Below are positions 28,379-36,922 of a DNA stretch of 39,730 nt, one piece after another. Within the stretch, counting starts at the first letter, position 1. The number at the start of each line of letters is the position of its first letter. The notes beneath the pieces were generated by a model that searched no databases, was not told the origin of the DNA, and saw nothing but the letters and a program-made list of their open reading frames with translations. This DNA is from Nitrospirota bacterium (lineage in GTDB: Bacteria > Nitrospirota > Thermodesulfovibrionia > Thermodesulfovibrionales > UBA1546), in contig JACQXD010000093.1 of the NCBI GenBank assembly GCA_016208875.1, positions 1 through 39,730 of the forward strand, written 5' to 3'. Both the position numbers and the translations under genes were made by a program.

Positions 28379-29808
28379 GTGGAAACAACGGTAGATACGA
28401 CAGAAAGAAAAAATCAGATATGGGCCTTTATAATCACGGGCATAATGATCCTGATCAGCTTATTGTACTATAAGGTAAATGTATATTATATGTACCTTAT
28501 AGCGTATATCTGGTTTGGATTCGCCTATGGAATGATGCTTCAGTATGGGAGATTCTGTTTTGCATCTGCATCGAGAGACCTTTTTGCTGCAGGCGTCCCG
28601 AGAATGGCTGTCGGTATTCTGGTAGCGCTTACATTTTTTAGCCTTATACAGGCAACTCTTGCATCAACCAACACTTTCATCCAGCACCATTCGGGATACA
28701 TACACTGATTGCCGGTTTAATCTTTGGAGTTGGAATGGTTCTTGCCGGCGGTTGTGCTTCAGGTTCTCTGTATAAGATTGGTGAAGGGAATGGCACGTCT
28801 TTCCTTGCAGCGTTTTTCGGACTTTGTATAGGACAGGCGGTATTCGTTAATGTCAAATGGTTTAACTTTCTTATCCCTCAGAAATGGGTGGATGCAGCAG
28901 CGGCGAAAGGGCTTCCTGCTGATAAAGTGACATCATCCTTTGACACATACCTTGCAGGATATGTATGGGATCAGCCAACTCTTCAGTGGTCGCATACAAA
29001 GGCTATCTCAGAGGCTTTACCGGGCGCGACAAAGTATTTTATTGGAGACTCGTTATTGAATGCCCTTATACCGGCAGCAGTACTTCTCATTGTCATCTAT
29101 GCCTTCTACAGTAGAAAAGGCTTTATGAAGAAAAGGACAAAGGCAAAAGGCGGGGCAACGGGTTTTAGTGATGAACTTGCCGGAATCTGGAATATGATAA
29201 CTGCATCAAAGAGAACAACTATTATGGGCGTGATTATCGGTATTGTGGCAGGACTCCATATATTTGTTATGAAGGGAATGCAGATTAAGTTTGGTGTTGC
29301 AAATTTTGGGGAGCTGTTAACAAGGATGGGACATGCTGCCGATACCAGCATAAAGGGTACTGTTTTTGACCCCGGATATTGGTATATAACCAGTCAGGAA
29401 GGACAACTCGGCGGGTGGATTCTGGATAAATTAGGTTGGAATATGCGCGACAATATATTCTTCGGCGTCAATAACGGTCTTCCCGATCCATGGCGTAACC
29501 CTGCTCTCTGGATGTCTTTGGGTATCGTCTTTGGCGCTATGGTAATGGCACGGCTGAACAATGAATTCAAGTTTAAGTTGCCCAAGGGCGAGCTTATTGT
29601 ATGGGGTCTTCTCGGCGGAATACTTATGGGTGTTGGCTCAAGGCCTGCTCTCGGTTGCAATATCGGTGCCTTCTTTATAAGGGTTGCCGGAGGTGATCCG
29701 AGCGGCTGGTTGTATGGCACAGGCATGGTCGGCGGGGCCTTTTTAGGAGTAAAGTTTTTCAACTGGTGGTCAGAGAGAAAGATGGCAAAGGAGATGGAAG
29801 CATTTTAG
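28379..29808 (+). CDS. YeeE/YedE family (TsuA-like) sulfur-compound transporter, split by a frameshift
   Basis: N-half 28379..28708 (GRFCFASASRDLFAAG), C-half 28735..29808 (GGCASGSLYKIGEG, RPALGCNIGAFF); skipped frame reads APFGIHTLIAGLIFGVGM. Confidence 0.85.
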
Positions 29809-29907
29809 ATAGTGAATAGTGAATAGTGAACAGTGAATAGTGGATAGTTTTTTCTGTTCACTAAATACTATTCACTAACGACTAAAATAAAAAGGAGGAA
29901 GTTTGAC

Positions 29908-30159
29908 ATGGCTATGAAATTTGAAAAAACAGGTGAGGGAACTTATATGCTTGATGTTTGTGGGTATGTTTGCCCGCATCCTCAGATCTATGCTAAGAAA
30001 TCCCTCGAAAAAATGGCTGAAGGTGATGTTGTTGAGGTGATACTTGATAATCCTTCGTCTGTTGAAACTATATCACAGATGTGCGATCAGGTTGGGCATG
30101 ATGTATTAGAGAAGAAGACAGAAGGCGGCAAAATATTTTTGAAGATCAAAAAAGGATAG
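29908..30159 (+). CDS. tusA: TusA family sulfurtransferase
   Basis: YMLDVCGYVCPHPQIYAKKSLEKMAEGDVVEVILDNPSS, CPxP motif. Confidence 0.92.
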   Translation: MAMKFEKTGEGTYMLDVCGYVCPHPQIYAKKSLEKMAEGDVVEVILDNPSSVETISQMCDQVGHDVLEKKTEGGKIFLKIKKG

Positions 30160-30188
30160 GATATTATCCTTTTGATGAAGGAGGAACA

Positions 30189-30461
30189 ATGAAGACACCG
30201 CTCGTTGTTGTGATTTTGATTGTTGCCGGAATTCTTGGTTTCCTGGTAGTGTACAGCCAACAGCATGAAATGACTGCACAGACACAGGGGCACGAAGGAG
30301 CAGCAGGAGGTTACGGATCTACCCCTGCGGCAGGAGGCTACGGGACTTCTGCACCGGCATCCGGTGGTTACGGATCTGCCCCTGCAGCAGGAGGCTATGG
30401 GAGTCCAGCTCCGGCAGCAGGAGGGTATGGAGCACCCGCAGCCGGTGGATATGGTAAATAA
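30189..30461 (+). CDS. Membrane-anchored small GGYG-repeat protein
   Basis: MKTPLVVVILIVAGILGFLVVYSQQHE then repeated (A/S)GGYG(S/T)xPA units; preceded by GAAGGAGGAACA. Confidence 0.75.
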   Translation: MKTPLVVVILIVAGILGFLVVYSQQHEMTAQTQGHEGAAGGYGSTPAAGGYGTSAPASGGYGSAPAAGGYGSPAPAAGGYGAPAAGGYGK

Positions 30462-30502
30462 AAATTCATTCATATCGACTAAAAAAGATAGCAGGTGAGA
30501 AA

Positions 30503-30964
30503 ATGAAAAAGATACTGATTGCAGTAGACGATACGAAAGGCACCAAAAATGCTTTTAATGTATGCAATAACGTGTGTTCTTGTATACGTCCTGAGAGTGT
30601 AATACTGCTTTATGTGGAACAATTCGAGGGCAGGTCTTTAATGACGGATATGCTTCCCGTTTCCGAGCTGTCAACCTTGAAGGATGTGCTGGAAGGTACG
30701 GATTATAAGGGGGCATTGGACAAGAAGGCCGATGCGATCCTGAATTATTATAAGAATTCCCTCGAAGAAAAGGGAGTAACAGGCATAAAGACCATTAGGA
30801 AGATGGGAATCCCGGCTGAGGAGATTCTTAATACGGCCAAAGATGAGGGTGCGGATATGATCATTATCGGATCGAGAGGCAAGAGAGTTTCGCACGTGTT
30901 TATGGGAAGCGTAAGCAGAGAGGTGGCCAATAGGTCTGAGATCCCGGTATTGCTTGTAAAGTAG
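30503..30964 (+). CDS. Universal stress protein UspA family
   Basis: MKKILIAVDDTKGTKNAF...GADMIIIGSRGKRVSHVFMGSVSREVANRSEIPVLLVK. Confidence 0.92.
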   Translation: MKKILIAVDDTKGTKNAFNVCNNVCSCIRPESVILLYVEQFEGRSLMTDMLPVSELSTLKDVLEGTDYKGALDKKADAILNYYKNSLEEKGVTGIKTIRKMGIPAEEILNTAKDEGADMIIIGSRGKRVSHVFMGSVSREVANRSEIPVLLVK

Positions 30965-30997
30965 ATTGAAGAAGTTTTTTGGAGTTTAATTTTGATA

Positions 30998-31031
30998 TAC
31001 CCTGCGGTATTGCCGCAGGGTATATTTTTTG
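30998..31031 (+). terminator. Rho-independent terminator
   Basis: ATACCCTGCGG-tattg-CCGCAGGGTAT followed by ATTTTTT. Confidence 0.85.
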
Positions 31032-31060
31032 ATTATCAATTATCGTTATAGAGGGAATCC

Positions 31061-32473
31061 TTGACCGATCGGAGAAATGAAATCCTGATATTGGGTGGAG
31101 GTCTTACAGGGCTTTCCGCAGGTTATGTATTGACTATGGCAGGACACAGGGTCAAAGTCTTCGAGAGTGATGCCGTGGTCGGAGGTCTATCTAAGACAAT
31201 TATTCATGACGGCTTTAGATTCGATTTGGGCGGGCACAGATTTTTTAGTAAGAATAAAGAAACCGATAACTTTGTAAAAGACCTAATGGGCAGCGAATTG
31301 GTCTCGGTCCCGCGTAAAAGCAAGATATTTATGCGTGATAAATATTTTGATTATCCCCTGAAACCTCTAAATGCTATGTTCGGTCTTGGTATACCTGCTA
31401 CATTAAAGATAATCTCGGATTACGGTATCGAAAGGATAAAGAGTCTTATAAACGAACCGCATCATATTTCCCTTGAGGACTGGGTCGTAAACAATTTTGG
31501 GCGTAAGATGTTCGATATCTACTTTAAGGAGTACAGCGAGAAGGTCTGGGGGATCGAATGTACTGAAATAAGTGCGGAATGGGTTGAGCAGAGGATCAGG
31601 GGACTTTCACTGTCCAATGCAGTAAAAAATGCCTTTTTCAGATTGAACGGGAGGGATATCCCGTCTCTCGTAGACAGATTTCTATATCCCCGGTTAGGTA
31701 TCGGTCGCATTTCGGATAGACTCAGGGAAGAGATAGAAAGAGACAATAGTGTTTTCACCGATACGAAGGTCAAACGCATTAATCATTCCGGTCATATGAT
31801 AGACAGTATAGAAGCCGGAGGAGATTTGAGCGTTGTGCACGGGAAAGAATTCATATCGAGTATACCGATAACAAATCTCGTAAAGATTCTTCATCCATCC
31901 CCGCCCGAAGATATTCTGGCGGCAGCATCGAAGCTGAAATTCAGGGACATAGTGATAGTTGCAATAATGGTTGACCGAAAAAGGGTGACGGATCAGACGT
32001 GGATATATATCCCGGAAAAGAAGATACCGTTTGGAAGAATACATGAGCCGACAAACTGGAGTGAAGATATGGCTCCACGTGGCAAGACACTTGTTATCGC
32101 CGAGTTTTTTAGTTTTAAGGATGATAGGATATGGAATGAAAGTGATGATTGTCTCGTTGATATTACCGTCAGGAACATGGAATCTCTCGGATTCGTAAAG
32201 AGACATGAAGTCATGGATAGTAAAGTTGTAAGAGTACCCAATGCCTATCCTTTATTCGAGGTCGGATATAAAGAGGTATGTAACGGAATATATGATTATC
32301 TCTCAAGATTCAAAAATCTCCATATTGCAGGGAGAAGCGGTATGTTCAGATATTACAATATGGATCATGCGATCGAGTCCGGGATAGAAACCGCGGAAAG
32401 GATAATTTCAAAAGGATGCACGATGCCCGATGCACGATACACGATAAAGAATATCGTGAATCATGTATCATGA
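31061..32473 (+). CDS. FAD-dependent oxidoreductase (protoporphyrinogen oxidase/UDP-galactopyranose mutase-like)
   Basis: EILILGGGLTGLSAGYVLTMAGHRVKVFESDAVVGGLSKTI...GGHRFFSKN; C-terminal HIAGRSGMFRYYNMDHAIESGIETAERI. Confidence 0.85.
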   Translation: MTDRRNEILILGGGLTGLSAGYVLTMAGHRVKVFESDAVVGGLSKTIIHDGFRFDLGGHRFFSKNKETDNFVKDLMGSELVSVPRKSKIFMRDKYFDYPLKPLNAMFGLGIPATLKIISDYGIERIKSLINEPHHISLEDWVVNNFGRKMFDIYFKEYSEKVWGIECTEISAEWVEQRIRGLSLSNAVKNAFFRLNGRDIPSLVDRFLYPRLGIGRISDRLREEIERDNSVFTDTKVKRINHSGHMIDSIEAGGDLSVVHGKEFISSIPITNLVKILHPSPPEDILAAASKLKFRDIVIVAIMVDRKRVTDQTWIYIPEKKIPFGRIHEPTNWSEDMAPRGKTLVIAEFFSFKDDRIWNESDDCLVDITVRNMESLGFVKRHEVMDSKVVRVPNAYPLFEVGYKEVCNGIYDYLSRFKNLHIAGRSGMFRYYNMDHAIESGIETAERIISKGCTMPDARYTIKNIVNHVS

Positions 32474-32493
32474 ATCGTGTATCGTGATTTGCT

Positions 32494-33732
32494 ATGAGAT
32501 GTGCATTAGTTATACCTTCATGGGTTCCTGAAGATATCTTCTCCTCAAAGACAGCCGGTTCACAGATCAATTACTGGCAACCGCTGGGAACGCTGTATGT
32601 TGCATCGGTCCTTCAGGGGGCAGGGCACGAAGTTAAGTTCCTTAATGGTGCATTCATCACCCACGAAAATATCCTCAAGGACATAAGGCAATTCGACCCT
32701 GAATTCATCGGGATATATTCAACGACCTTTGGCTGGCAGAAGGCAAAAAAAACTGCCCGCGACATCCGTAGGGGCGGGTTTCAAACCCGCCCTTACATTG
32801 TGGCCGGCGGCCCGTATCCTATTGCCGTGCAGGAGAGATGCCTTGAAGATTCAGGGGAATGTTTTGATGCAATAGTTACGGGGGAGGGCGAGTTTACGAC
32901 CCTTGAGATTGTGGAAAGGCTTCACGCAGGGAAAAACCTTGAAGGAGTTCAGGGCGCAATTTATCGGAGTAACGGACAGATTGTAAAGAATCAACTCAGG
33001 CCATTGATCACCGATCTCGATTCCCTTCCTTTTCCTGCCAGAGAACTTCTCGGTGATGTAAATTTATATGTCCCACCGCCTGCTACGTACAGGAGGAAAC
33101 CCGTAGCTGTCCTGATGACTTCGAGGGGCTGTAACAGGAGATGTATATATTGTTTCCAGATGGATAAGGATCGAAAGAGCGGGATCAGATACCGCAGTGT
33201 CGGAAATGTTCTGAAAGAGATAGAGCATTGCATTGCACAGGGTTACAAAGAGATAAAATTCATAGATGATACACTTGCTGCCGATTACGATAGGGCAATG
33301 AGCATTGCACAGGAGATAAAGGCTAGAAAACTCGATTTTACATGGTTTGCCTCTGCGTCTGTAAATCAGGTTGACAGGCCCTTGCTTCAGGCATTCAAGG
33401 ACGCGGGATGCTGGGCAATACTATTTGGCGCAGAGAGCGGCGTACAGAAGAATTTGAATACCATAAAGAAGGGAACGACACTTGAGCAGATTAAAAAGGC
33501 TGTGAATGCTGCAAGGGATGTCGGCCTAAGGGTGAGTACTCCATTTATGTTCGGTATTCCCGGTGAGACATTTGAAGATGGACTTAAGACAATACAATTT
33601 GCAATAGACCTGAATCCGGATATTGCGAACTTTCATGCAATAACCCCGTTCCCCGGTACATATCTTTATGACAATCTCGAAAGATACGGGTCAATCTCGG
33701 ATGAACTTACGGACTTCACGTATCAGGGTTGA
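32494..33732 (+). CDS. B12-binding domain radical SAM protein, C-terminus possibly truncated
   Basis: TSRGCNRRCIYCFQMDK; N-terminal cobalamin-type domain; ends FTYQG*. Confidence 0.88.
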   Translation: MRCALVIPSWVPEDIFSSKTAGSQINYWQPLGTLYVASVLQGAGHEVKFLNGAFITHENILKDIRQFDPEFIGIYSTTFGWQKAKKTARDIRRGGFQTRPYIVAGGPYPIAVQERCLEDSGECFDAIVTGEGEFTTLEIVERLHAGKNLEGVQGAIYRSNGQIVKNQLRPLITDLDSLPFPARELLGDVNLYVPPPATYRRKPVAVLMTSRGCNRRCIYCFQMDKDRKSGIRYRSVGNVLKEIEHCIAQGYKEIKFIDDTLAADYDRAMSIAQEIKARKLDFTWFASASVNQVDRPLLQAFKDAGCWAILFGAESGVQKNLNTIKKGTTLEQIKKAVNAARDVGLRVSTPFMFGIPGETFEDGLKTIQFAIDLNPDIANFHAITPFPGTYLYDNLERYGSISDELTDFTYQG

Positions 33733-33936
33733 ACTAAGAAATTGGAATGATTTAATAGTTGCAATGAAGAGCATAAGAAGCTTGTTTTGGCTCTTTGCAA
33801 AGAGCGGTCTTTTTGGGAAAAAGTAGGGGCGGGGTGAAAAATGTTAAATGGGCTTGCAATGAGGAATAGCTTCCATCTCTGGTTTTTGGATTTGACAAAA
33901 TATTTGCATCTATAATACACTCTTATTGAGAAAACA

Positions 33937-34299
33937 ATGGCAACGGTAATACCTATCGAGATATTCGAGCTTCTTGAAAAGAAGGTGGGCAGAGAAGAGG
34001 CTAAGGAAGTAATTAAAGTCATCGAGGCATCTCTTGATGCTGTAGAGAAAAAGGCAGAGGCAGTAGCGTTACAGAAAAAACTTGAGATTAAGGATGAACT
34101 CACTAAAGAACTCGCCACAAAGGCCGATATTGCAAGGCTGGAAGGTGAGATACATACAGTGAGGGCTGAACTTGAAGGGAGAATATCAACCTTAAGGATG
34201 GAATTCAGGGTTTATTTTGTTATACTTCTGGCAGTGATTATTCTTGTTCGTCCCAAGGCAATAGACCTGATAGGTAAATTTCTTGGAGTGATAAAGTAA
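33937..34299 (+). CDS. Coiled-coil protein with C-terminal TM (DUF1640/CCDC90-like)
   Basis: KKLEIKDELTKELATKADIARLEGEIHTVRAELEGRISTLRMEFRVYFVILLAVIILV. Confidence 0.55.
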   Translation: MATVIPIEIFELLEKKVGREEAKEVIKVIEASLDAVEKKAEAVALQKKLEIKDELTKELATKADIARLEGEIHTVRAELEGRISTLRMEFRVYFVILLAVIILVRPKAIDLIGKFLGVIK

Positions 34300-34317
34300 T
34301 ATGGCATCTACCTTGCA

Positions 34318-34345
34318 CAGACAGACAGACAGACAGACAGACAGA
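34318..34345. repeat. (CAGA)7 tetranucleotide microsatellite
   Basis: Seven consecutive CAGA units. Confidence 0.95.
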
Positions 34346-34487
34346 TTTCTCTTGCCTTAAAAATAAAATCTATCAAAATCGTGGGGGATAAGTATCTTAT
34401 GCCCCAATGCCTTGATCCACCGGAAAATGTTAGGGATTATCTAAACAAAAAATGCAAAACTGTTTCTAAAACAAGGAGGAAGGGAAG

Positions 34488-36872
34488 ATGGAAAAAAGAA
34501 ACATGTTATCAAAGATTATTTTTGTATTGTTTCTCGGTTTGTTGTTGTTTTCTGTTACCAATGCATATGCAGATGGCACGGTCACGCCTTACACATCCGA
34601 TGCCAATACTGTCCTGCTCGATCACTTTGACGGCAGTACGAATGCCAGCATCTTAGCCTATAGTGAGAATGGCCAGGCCTGCGGATCTGCATTACCTTCG
34701 GCCACTCCGAGTTCGGTTTATGGCTCGGGCCCCAATGGCTTGAGTCAGTCCCTGACCCTGAATCCCCCGGTGGGCGAGCCCGCTGGATCGGCAACTTATC
34801 TCCAATATCCGGGCGGGCAGCTCCTCAGTTCGTCCAACGGCACGATTGAATTCTGGGTCTACCTCACATCTTATAGTACAGAACTGGCGGCTCAGGGACC
34901 GTACTTTGGCTCGTGCGCCGGATGGACATTTAGTATGTCTGTGGATTCTACGGGTCAACTCCAAGTAAGTGCCTGGGATGCGTTTAGTATGATGAGCTCC
35001 GGTACAAACACGGTGCCGCTCAACACATGGACCCACGTTGCAGCGAGCTGGGGCAGTGCCGGGGCGAAGCTCTACATCAATGGGGTACTGGTCGGGAGCG
35101 ATATAAATACCGGGATGCCTGCCAGTGGGTATAGCGGTTCTGTGCTAATACGGATTGGCACCCATACAAGTGCAATTGATGAGCTTCGTGTCTCTAATAT
35201 CCAGCGGACGAGCTTCTCGATAGGCAGTGGCGGAGGCGATACAACTGCACCAACCGGCTCTATCTCTATCAATAGTGGAGCAACATATACAAATTCCACT
35301 GCTGTAACTTTAAATCTATCTGCTTCAGATAGTGTAGGTGTTACCGGGTATTATGTATCGGTAAGCTCTACCACACCATCGGCATCTTCATCCGGCTGGA
35401 CGACGATAACATCCACTACAAGTTATAGTGCAAGTGTCTCTTGGTATTTAAGCTGTGTTGATGGGCCTTGTACCATTTATGTTTGGTACAAGGATGCAGC
35501 AGGAAATGTATCAGGGATATATAGCGATTCAATATCATTCGACACCACTGCTCCAACAAACGGCACTCTCACAGCCACCGCCGGGAATGCACAGGTATCT
35601 TTAAGCTGGAGCGGTTTCAGCGATGCAACAAGCGGGATAAGCAGTTATAAACTCATGTACAGCACAAGCAGTACGCCGAGTTCCTGCTCAGTCGGCACAC
35701 AGATATGTTCAGGCACGACCTCATCCTGTACCACTACAGGCTTAACTAACGGCACAACTTATTATTATCGTGTGTGTGCAAAAGATAATGCAGGAAATGC
35801 CTCAACAGGTGCAACAGCAAGTGCAACACCACAGGCTTCCGATACAACTGCACCAACCGGCTCTATAACAGTTAATAGTGGTGCAAGCTACACTAACTCA
35901 ACATCTGTTACACTCGCTCTATCAGCTTCCGACAGCGTTGGTGTGACAGGATACTACCTATCGACAAGTTCTACCACACCTTCGTCGACAAGTTCTACCA
36001 CACCTTCGGCATCTGCATCCGGATGGACAGCGGTAACATCAACAACCAGTTATGGTGAAGGTGTCTCTTATACTTTAAGCAGTGGTGATGGGACTAAGAC
36101 CATTTATGTTTGGTACAAGGATGCAGCAGGAAATGTTTCAACCACATATAGTGATTCTATTGTCCGTGATACAACTGCACCAGCAGATGGCACTCTCACA
36201 GCAACAGCAGGGGATGCTCAGGTATCATTAAGCTGGAGCGGTTTCTCGGATGCAACGAGTGGTATAGGCAGTTATAGACTTATGTACAGCACAAGCAGTA
36301 CACCGAGTTCCTGTTCAATAGGTGCAGGCAGTACAGGTACACAGATATGTTCCGGTACGATCTCATCCTGTACCGCTACAGGTTTAACTAATGGTACAAC
36401 TTATTACTACCGTGTATGCGCAAAAGATAATGCAGGCAATGCATCAACAGGAGTAACTGCAAGTGCAAAACCACACTCATCTGCTATCACCCTTACCCTC
36501 ACTCCACCCACTAACACCTCTATTTATCAGTATGGCAGATTAGGTCCATTTTCTATCTCAATTACCAACAACACCAGTTCCAGCTACACATTTTATGTGT
36601 ACATTTATGTTGTAACCCCTCATGGAAACTGGAGGTCATTGATCTCAAAGTCGTTTACCCTTTCAGGCGGAGGAACACTTTCTGCTAATAACCTGTATCT
36701 CAATATCCCCTATGTCCCAACAGGAACATACTCTTATTATGTGTACATATATGACACCAGTTATAACCTGCTTGACCAGGAAGGTTTTGCATTTAGCGTT
36801 TATTCATATTATTATTGGAGTCCGGAGAGGCAAAATCACGACTGGGGCGTATCAGGATGGACGGATAATTAG
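34488..36872 (+). CDS. Secreted LamG-like plus repeated Ig/fibronectin type III domain protein
   Basis: Signal peptide; VLLDHFDGSTNASI...GTIEFWVYL...THVAASWGSAGAKLYINGVLVG (LamG); two DTTAPTGSI...NGTTYYYRVCAKDNAGNAS modules about 603 bp apart. Confidence 0.85.
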   Translation: MEKRNMLSKIIFVLFLGLLLFSVTNAYADGTVTPYTSDANTVLLDHFDGSTNASILAYSENGQACGSALPSATPSSVYGSGPNGLSQSLTLNPPVGEPAGSATYLQYPGGQLLSSSNGTIEFWVYLTSYSTELAAQGPYFGSCAGWTFSMSVDSTGQLQVSAWDAFSMMSSGTNTVPLNTWTHVAASWGSAGAKLYINGVLVGSDINTGMPASGYSGSVLIRIGTHTSAIDELRVSNIQRTSFSIGSGGGDTTAPTGSISINSGATYTNSTAVTLNLSASDSVGVTGYYVSVSSTTPSASSSGWTTITSTTSYSASVSWYLSCVDGPCTIYVWYKDAAGNVSGIYSDSISFDTTAPTNGTLTATAGNAQVSLSWSGFSDATSGISSYKLMYSTSSTPSSCSVGTQICSGTTSSCTTTGLTNGTTYYYRVCAKDNAGNASTGATASATPQASDTTAPTGSITVNSGASYTNSTSVTLALSASDSVGVTGYYLSTSSTTPSSTSSTTPSASASGWTAVTSTTSYGEGVSYTLSSGDGTKTIYVWYKDAAGNVSTTYSDSIVRDTTAPADGTLTATAGDAQVSLSWSGFSDATSGIGSYRLMYSTSSTPSSCSIGAGSTGTQICSGTISSCTATGLTNGTTYYYRVCAKDNAGNASTGVTASAKPHSSAITLTLTPPTNTSIYQYGRLGPFSISITNNTSSSYTFYVYIYVVTPHGNWRSLISKSFTLSGGGTLSANNLYLNIPYVPTGTYSYYVYIYDTSYNLLDQEGFAFSVYSYYYWSPERQNHDWGVSGWTDN

Positions 36873-36884
36873 TATTGTCTGCTA

Positions 36885-36912
36885 CAGGGGAGGGTGGAAA
36901 AACCCTCCCCTG
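36885..36912. terminator. Bidirectional-type hairpin terminator
   Basis: CAGGGGAGGGT-ggaaaa-ACCCTCCCCTG. Confidence 0.75.
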
Positions 36913-36922
36913 GTTTAAATTA

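Noticed and set aside
28379-28740. Programmed -1 frameshift in the YeeE/YedE gene
   Set aside because: No convincing slippery heptamer plus structure at the switch point; a one-base deletion or sequence error is simpler.
17839-32488. CRISPR interpretation of the short repeat arrays
   Set aside because: Units are 7 nt, contiguous and degenerate with no spacers; no cas genes seen.
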